Source: Clostridia bacterium (lineage in GTDB: Bacteria; Bacillota; Clostridia; Oscillospirales; Acutalibacteraceae). From it: 9,163 nucleotides of DNA. The position numbers and the translations under genes are program-made. The stretch covers positions 1 to 9,163 of the forward strand of contig JAKSQR010000053.1 of the NCBI GenBank assembly GCA_024404065.1. The letters are read 5' to 3'. Below the pieces are notes generated by a model. The model was not told where the DNA came from and searched no databases. It saw only the letters and a program-made list of their open reading frames with translations. Positions 5,381-9,163 of the stretch are shown piece after piece (within the stretch, counting starts at the first letter, position 1; every line of letters begins with the position of its first letter).

Positions 5381-7167
5381 AGTGGTCAAAATATGTTAAG
5401 CCATATCTTCCATTTTTTATACTTGGTCCCTTATGTATGATAGTTGAAGTGCTTGGCGAAGTTGCTATGCCTAAATTCCTTGCCGGCATTATTGACTACG
5501 GCACAGGTCAGGCTGATATTGAAAATGCAAATGCATTTTACAAATGGGTATATCAGTTTTGTGACTCTCAGGCTAAAACCTTTATTATTGTAATAATGCT
5601 TGCTATGGTTATTACCGCTATACTTATGATGATTGGTGGTATAGGCGGTGCATACTTCGGAGCAAAGGCAAGCGTAAACTTTGCTGCTGATTTAAGAGCT
5701 GATTTATACAGAAAGGTTCAGCAGTTTTCCTTTGCAAATATTGATAAATTCTCAACAGGTTCGCTTGTAACAAGGCTTACAAATGATATTACACAGATGC
5801 AGAATTTCATCAATATGCTTTTAAGATTATGCCTTCGCTCACCTGGTATGATGATTGGTGGCATTATTATGGCAATAGTAGTAAGCCCTAAGCTTACAGC
5901 CTGCCTTACAATTGCTTTGCCCGCAATTGCAGTTGCAGTTGTAGTGCTTACAAAGGTTGCTCTCCCCCGCTTTACAAAGCAGCAGGAATCAATTGACGCA
6001 CTTAACTCTACTGTACAGGAAAATATTACTAATATAAGAGTTGTAAAATCCTTTGTAAGAGAGGATTTTGAAAAAGAAAAATTCGGAAAAGCTAATGGCA
6101 ACCTCAAGCAGAGAGCATGGGATGCAATGAGTGTTATGATTATGATGATACCCGTTATGACACTTATTATGTACATCATTTCAATGCTTATATTCTGGTT
6201 TGGCGGCAATATGCTTATCAGCGGCACACTTACTGCTGGTGACCTTACTGCTTTTGTTACTTACGTTACTCAGATTCTTTTTGCCCTTGTAATGATGGCA
6301 ATGATTTTTGTTAATTTCTCAAGAGCACTTGCTTCTTCAAAGAGAATAAGAGAGGTAATGGAAGAAGAAATTGACATCAAAGACAGCGAAACAGAAGGCA
6401 GCAACGATAATACTGTTAAAAACGGCAGTGTAGAATTTAAGAATGTTTCATTCCGTTACTATAAAGACAGTGAAGAAAAGGTTCTTAATAATATAAATCT
6501 CAAGATTCCCGCAGGTAAAACAGTAGGTGTTATCGGCTCAACAGGCTCAGGTAAATCTACCCTTGTTTCTATGATTGCAAGGCTTTATGACGCCGATGAA
6601 GGCGAAGTACTTGTAGATGGCAGAAACGTTAAGGATTACAGCCTTTATAACCTTCGTGAAGGCGTAGGCTTTGTACTGCAGAAAAACGTTCTTTTCTCAG
6701 GTACCATTGAGGATAACCTTCGCTGGGGTGATGAGAGCGCAGACATTGCTGCAATAAGAGAAATGGCTGCTTATGCTCAGGCAGACGGCTTTGTTACAGG
6801 CTTTGATGACGGCTATCAGACCGTACTTGACCAGGGCGGTACTAATGTATCAGGTGGTCAGAAGCAGAGGCTCTGTATTGCAAGAGCCCTTCTTAAAAAG
6901 CCAAAAATCCTTGTACTTGACGACTCTACAAGTGCAGTTGATACTGCAACTGAAGCAAAAATCAGAGAGGCTTTTGCAACAGAGCTTAAGGACTCCACAA
7001 AAATTATAATCGCACAGAGAATCTCTTCTGTTAAAGAGGCTGATATGATTGTGGTTATTGATAATGGCACAATCACAGGTGTGGGCACACATGATGAGCT
7101 TCTTGCAAATAATAACGAATACCAGGAGATTTACTACTCTCAGGTCGATATGAAGGAGGGCGTGTAA
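5377..7167 (+). CDS. ABC exporter half-transporter, degenerate-site subunit (BmrC/LmrC/TM287-like)
   Basis: A 596-residue fused membrane-ATPase protein, one half of a heterodimeric exporter in the cytoplasmic membrane. About six membrane helices lie within residues 10-316 (roughly 10-30, 68-95, 152-170, 172-193, 252-277, 290-316), with the coupling-loop motif TGSLVTRLTNDI at 127-138. The ATPase domain (about 350-590) has the A-loop Tyr361, Walker A GSTGSGKS (387-394), Q-loop Gln435, signature VSGGQ (491-495), and Walker B ILVLDD (511-516). Two catalytic residues are changed: the Walker-B Glu is Asp516 and the H-loop His is Gln547 (IAQRIS). This is the known pattern of the non-hydrolysing site in asymmetric exporters such as BmrC, LmrC and TM287, not decay. 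AGGAGG (5364-5369) lies 7 nt upstream, and the start overlaps the marR stop by 4 nt. Drugs, peptides or lipids are possible cargo; the sequence does not say which. Confidence 0.93.
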   Translation: MKWSKYVKPYLPFFILGPLCMIVEVLGEVAMPKFLAGIIDYGTGQADIENANAFYKWVYQFCDSQAKTFIIVIMLAMVITAILMMIGGIGGAYFGAKASVNFAADLRADLYRKVQQFSFANIDKFSTGSLVTRLTNDITQMQNFINMLLRLCLRSPGMMIGGIIMAIVVSPKLTACLTIALPAIAVAVVVLTKVALPRFTKQQESIDALNSTVQENITNIRVVKSFVREDFEKEKFGKANGNLKQRAWDAMSVMIMMIPVMTLIMYIISMLIFWFGGNMLISGTLTAGDLTAFVTYVTQILFALVMMAMIFVNFSRALASSKRIREVMEEEIDIKDSETEGSNDNTVKNGSVEFKNVSFRYYKDSEEKVLNNINLKIPAGKTVGVIGSTGSGKSTLVSMIARLYDADEGEVLVDGRNVKDYSLYNLREGVGFVLQKNVLFSGTIEDNLRWGDESADIAAIREMAAYAQADGFVTGFDDGYQTVLDQGGTNVSGGQKQRLCIARALLKKPKILVLDDSTSAVDTATEAKIREAFATELKDSTKIIIAQRISSVKEADMIVVIDNGTITGVGTHDELLANNNEYQEIYYSQVDMKEGV

Positions 7168-9030
7168 ATGGCTGGCAGAAATCTTGAAGAATTACAAAAG
7201 AGATATAATCAGAAAGCTCCCGACAAAAAAGGCTTCGGTCATGGTCCTGGCCCCGGCAAAAGAGGCTTAAGACCTAAAGGAAAGCCTAAAAATACAAAGC
7301 AGACCATTAAAAGGCTTTGGAGCTATGTGGCACAGTACAAATTATTGCTTGTACTCGTTGTACTTTGTATGCTTGTAAATACAGGTACAGGTCTTGCAGG
7401 CTCATACATATTAAGACCCATTCTTACTTATGTTTCAAACCCTGCTAACCCTGAGCGTGTACAGTACCTTGCAAAAATGCTTGTAATACTTTTCTGCGTA
7501 TACGTTGCGGGTATTGGCACAAACTACCTTCAGCAGAGGCTTATGATGAAGATTTCACTTAATTCATCAGAAAAGCTTCGTAATGATTTATTTAATAAGC
7601 TTCAGTCTTTACCTGTAAGATTTTTTGACTCTGAATCAACAGGTAACATCATGTCAAGATTTACAAATGATATTGATAATATTGATATGATGATGCATCA
7701 GACCCTTGTACAGCTTATTTCAGGCACTATCACTCTTATTGGTACCTTTGCTCTTATGGTATACACAAGCTGGCAGCTTACAATAGTAACTGTTGCTTTT
7801 GTTCCCCTTCTTCTTGCAGGTGGTAAATTTGTAGCGGGTAAATCACAGAAGTACTATTCACTTCAGCAGTCTGCTCTTGGTGCAGTAAACGGCTATATTG
7901 AGGAAACTGTAACAGGTCAGAAGGTTGTAAAGGTATTTAACCATGAAGAAACCTGCGTAGATGAGTTTGAGCTTCTTAATGAAGATATGAGAGATAAGCA
8001 GTTTGGCGCACAGTTCTTTGGTGGCCTTATGGGACCTGTTATGGGTAACACCACACAGATTTGCTACAGTGTAACTGCTGGCGTTGGCGGTCTTCTCTGC
8101 TTATTCAGAGGCTTTGATGTAGGCGGTATGGCAATATTTGCAAACTATTCAAGACAGTTTTCACAGCCTATCAATATGCTTGCTCAGCAAACCGCAACAA
8201 TCTTTGCTGCACTTGCAGGTGCAGAGAGAGTATTCAGCATAATGGATGCTGATGCTGAAACTATAAATGACGTAGTAAAAGAAACCCTTGGTGAAATTGA
8301 AGGCACAGTTGAGCTTAAAGATGTTACCTTTGGTTATATAGAGGGTAAAACCATTCTTAAAAATATTTCACTTACTGCAGAGCCCGGCAAAAAGGTTGCC
8401 TTTGTTGGTTCAACCGGTGCAGGTAAAACAACTATCACAAATCTTATTAACAGATTTTATGATATTGAGCAGGGCGAAATACTTGTAGACGGCAAAAACA
8501 TTCAGGATATTGACCGTAGCTACCTTCGTAAGAATATAGCAATGGTACTTCAGGATACACATCTGTTTACAGGCACAGTAATGGAAAATATCCGTTACGG
8601 CAGACCTGAAGCAACAGATGAGGAAGTAATTGAAGCTGCTAAAATAGCAAGTGCTCACAGCTTTATTATGAGGCTTTCAGATGGCTATAATACTGTGCTT
8701 GAGGGCGACGGAGCTAACCTTTCACAAGGTCAGAGGCAGCTGCTTAATATAGCAAGAGCCTCCCTTTCAAAAGCACCTATACTCATACTTGATGAAGCAA
8801 CAAGCTCTGTTGATACAAGAACAGAGAAACACATTGAGCATGGTATGGACAGACTTATGAAAAATCGTACTACATTCGTAATTGCTCACAGACTTTCTAC
8901 TGTACGTGATTCAGATGCAATTATGGTGCTTGAACACGGTGAAATAATTGAAAGAGGTACTCACGAAGAGTTACTTCAGCTTAAAGGCAGATATTACGAG
9001 CTTTATACAGGCAAGGTTGAGCTTGACTAA
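7168..9030 (+). CDS. ABC exporter half-transporter, catalytic subunit (BmrD/LmrD/TM288-like)
   Basis: The 620-residue partner of the preceding protein. A hydrophilic, basic tail rich in Gly, Pro and Lys (about 1-46, including GHGPGPGKRG) precedes roughly six membrane helices (about 57-350), with STGNIMSRFTNDID (157-170) as the coupling-loop motif. The ATPase domain (about 378-615) has A-loop Tyr390, Walker A GSTGAGKT (414-421), Q-loop Gln462, Walker B ILILDE (538-543) with catalytic Glu543, D-loop SSVD and H-loop His574, all intact. The signature is LSQGQ (518-522) instead of LSGGQ, and this faces the degenerate Walker motifs of the partner. The consensus site is therefore this protein's Walker motifs plus the partner's VSGGQ. 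The ATG directly abuts the upstream TAA, with AGGAGG (7154-7159) 8 nt before it, and a terminator follows. Cargo is unknown; multidrug export is the usual role of relatives. Confidence 0.93.
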   Translation: MAGRNLEELQKRYNQKAPDKKGFGHGPGPGKRGLRPKGKPKNTKQTIKRLWSYVAQYKLLLVLVVLCMLVNTGTGLAGSYILRPILTYVSNPANPERVQYLAKMLVILFCVYVAGIGTNYLQQRLMMKISLNSSEKLRNDLFNKLQSLPVRFFDSESTGNIMSRFTNDIDNIDMMMHQTLVQLISGTITLIGTFALMVYTSWQLTIVTVAFVPLLLAGGKFVAGKSQKYYSLQQSALGAVNGYIEETVTGQKVVKVFNHEETCVDEFELLNEDMRDKQFGAQFFGGLMGPVMGNTTQICYSVTAGVGGLLCLFRGFDVGGMAIFANYSRQFSQPINMLAQQTATIFAALAGAERVFSIMDADAETINDVVKETLGEIEGTVELKDVTFGYIEGKTILKNISLTAEPGKKVAFVGSTGAGKTTITNLINRFYDIEQGEILVDGKNIQDIDRSYLRKNIAMVLQDTHLFTGTVMENIRYGRPEATDEEVIEAAKIASAHSFIMRLSDGYNTVLEGDGANLSQGQRQLLNIARASLSKAPILILDEATSSVDTRTEKHIEHGMDRLMKNRTTFVIAHRLSTVRDSDAIMVLEHGEIIERGTHEELLQLKGRYYELYTGKVELD

Positions 9031-9041
9031 GCATTAAAATA

Positions 9042-9075
9042 CGGACACTTTCCAAAAGAAAGTGTCCGCTTTTTT
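9042..9075 (+). terminator. Intrinsic terminator of the marR-ABC operon
   Basis: A perfect 11-bp stem (CGGACACTTTC at 9042-9052 with GAAAGTGTCCG at 9058-9068), a 5-nt loop CAAAA and a run of six T (9070-9075) lie 11 nt after the stop codon of the second ABC gene. On the other strand the stem is followed by GTATTTTAA, so weak action from the right is possible. Confidence 0.93.
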
Positions 9076-9163
9076 ATTGGTTATTTAATTACAATAGCCG
9101 CTGTTACACTAAATCAAATGAATATTCGGAATTAGCATACCAGTTGCAAGTAAGATAGTTTAC

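Noticed and set aside
5718..6227. 169-residue minus-strand frame inside the first ABC gene
   Set aside because: Lies opposite conserved transporter sequence, has no ribosome site, and its hydrophobic look simply mirrors the membrane helices on the other strand.
6889..7020. Reading the Asp516/Gln547 changes in the first ABC protein as a decaying gene
   Set aside because: The open frame is intact, and the same Asp/Gln pattern with a partner LSQGQ is the known functional design of asymmetric exporters.

Overview
The window comes from a bacterial chromosome and most likely belongs to an anaerobic, gut-type Clostridia (Bacillota; an Oscillospiraceae/Ruminococcus-like relative is my best guess). 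The reasons are the moderately AT-rich DNA, strong AGGAGG-type ribosome sites, preference for CTT/AGA codons, near-consensus TTGACA/TATAAT promoters, an argCJBD cluster, and a lipoprotein with a long Thr/Ala/Glu-rich linker of a kind common in that group. The taxonomic assignment is inference; no rRNA, tRNA, CRISPR array, phage or insertion sequence is visible.

Layout. (1) Positions 1-334, minus strand: the 5' part of a lipoprotein gene running off the left edge. (2) Positions 335-583: a divergent intergenic region with a promoter for each side and, upstream of argC, a cluster of TGCAT/ATGCA half-sites that looks like an ArgR operator, including three TGCA cores spaced exactly 20 bp apart. 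(3) Positions 584-4780: four tightly packed genes, argC-argJ-argB-argD, with gaps of 14 nt, 14 nt and a 1-nt overlap, ended by a strong intrinsic terminator. They cover N-acetylglutamate to N-acetylornithine, plus the acetyl-recycling step to ornithine. The carbamoyltransferase and argG/argH steps are not in the window. (4) Positions 4829-9068: a second operon with its own extended -10 promoter, a palindrome lying over the expected transcription start, a MarR-family regulator, and two ABC half-exporters joined by a 4-nt overlap and a zero-nt junction, ended by another strong terminator. (5) Positions 9069-9163: no supported gene; a 19-codon open stretch on the minus strand might be the tail of a convergent gene.

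How the genes work together. The arg enzymes act in sequence: ArgB phosphorylates N-acetylglutamate, ArgC reduces the phosphate, ArgD transaminates the semialdehyde, and ArgJ moves the acetyl group back to glutamate, releasing ornithine. The end product, arginine, probably controls the pathway both at the promoter (ArgR-like sites) and at ArgB, which carries the N-terminal extension found in arginine-inhibited kinases. The two ABC proteins form a textbook asymmetric heterodimer of the BmrCD/LmrCD/TM287-288 type: the first has Walker-B Asp instead of Glu and Gln instead of the H-loop His, and the second has an LSQGQ signature. These three changes fall together in one degenerate ATP site. The MarR protein probably represses its own operon and responds to a substrate of the pump.

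I see no clearly new biological system. The points most worth a second look are the 20-bp-phased arg operator, the TTAA-rich marR operator, and the His/Cys cluster at the start of the MarR protein.
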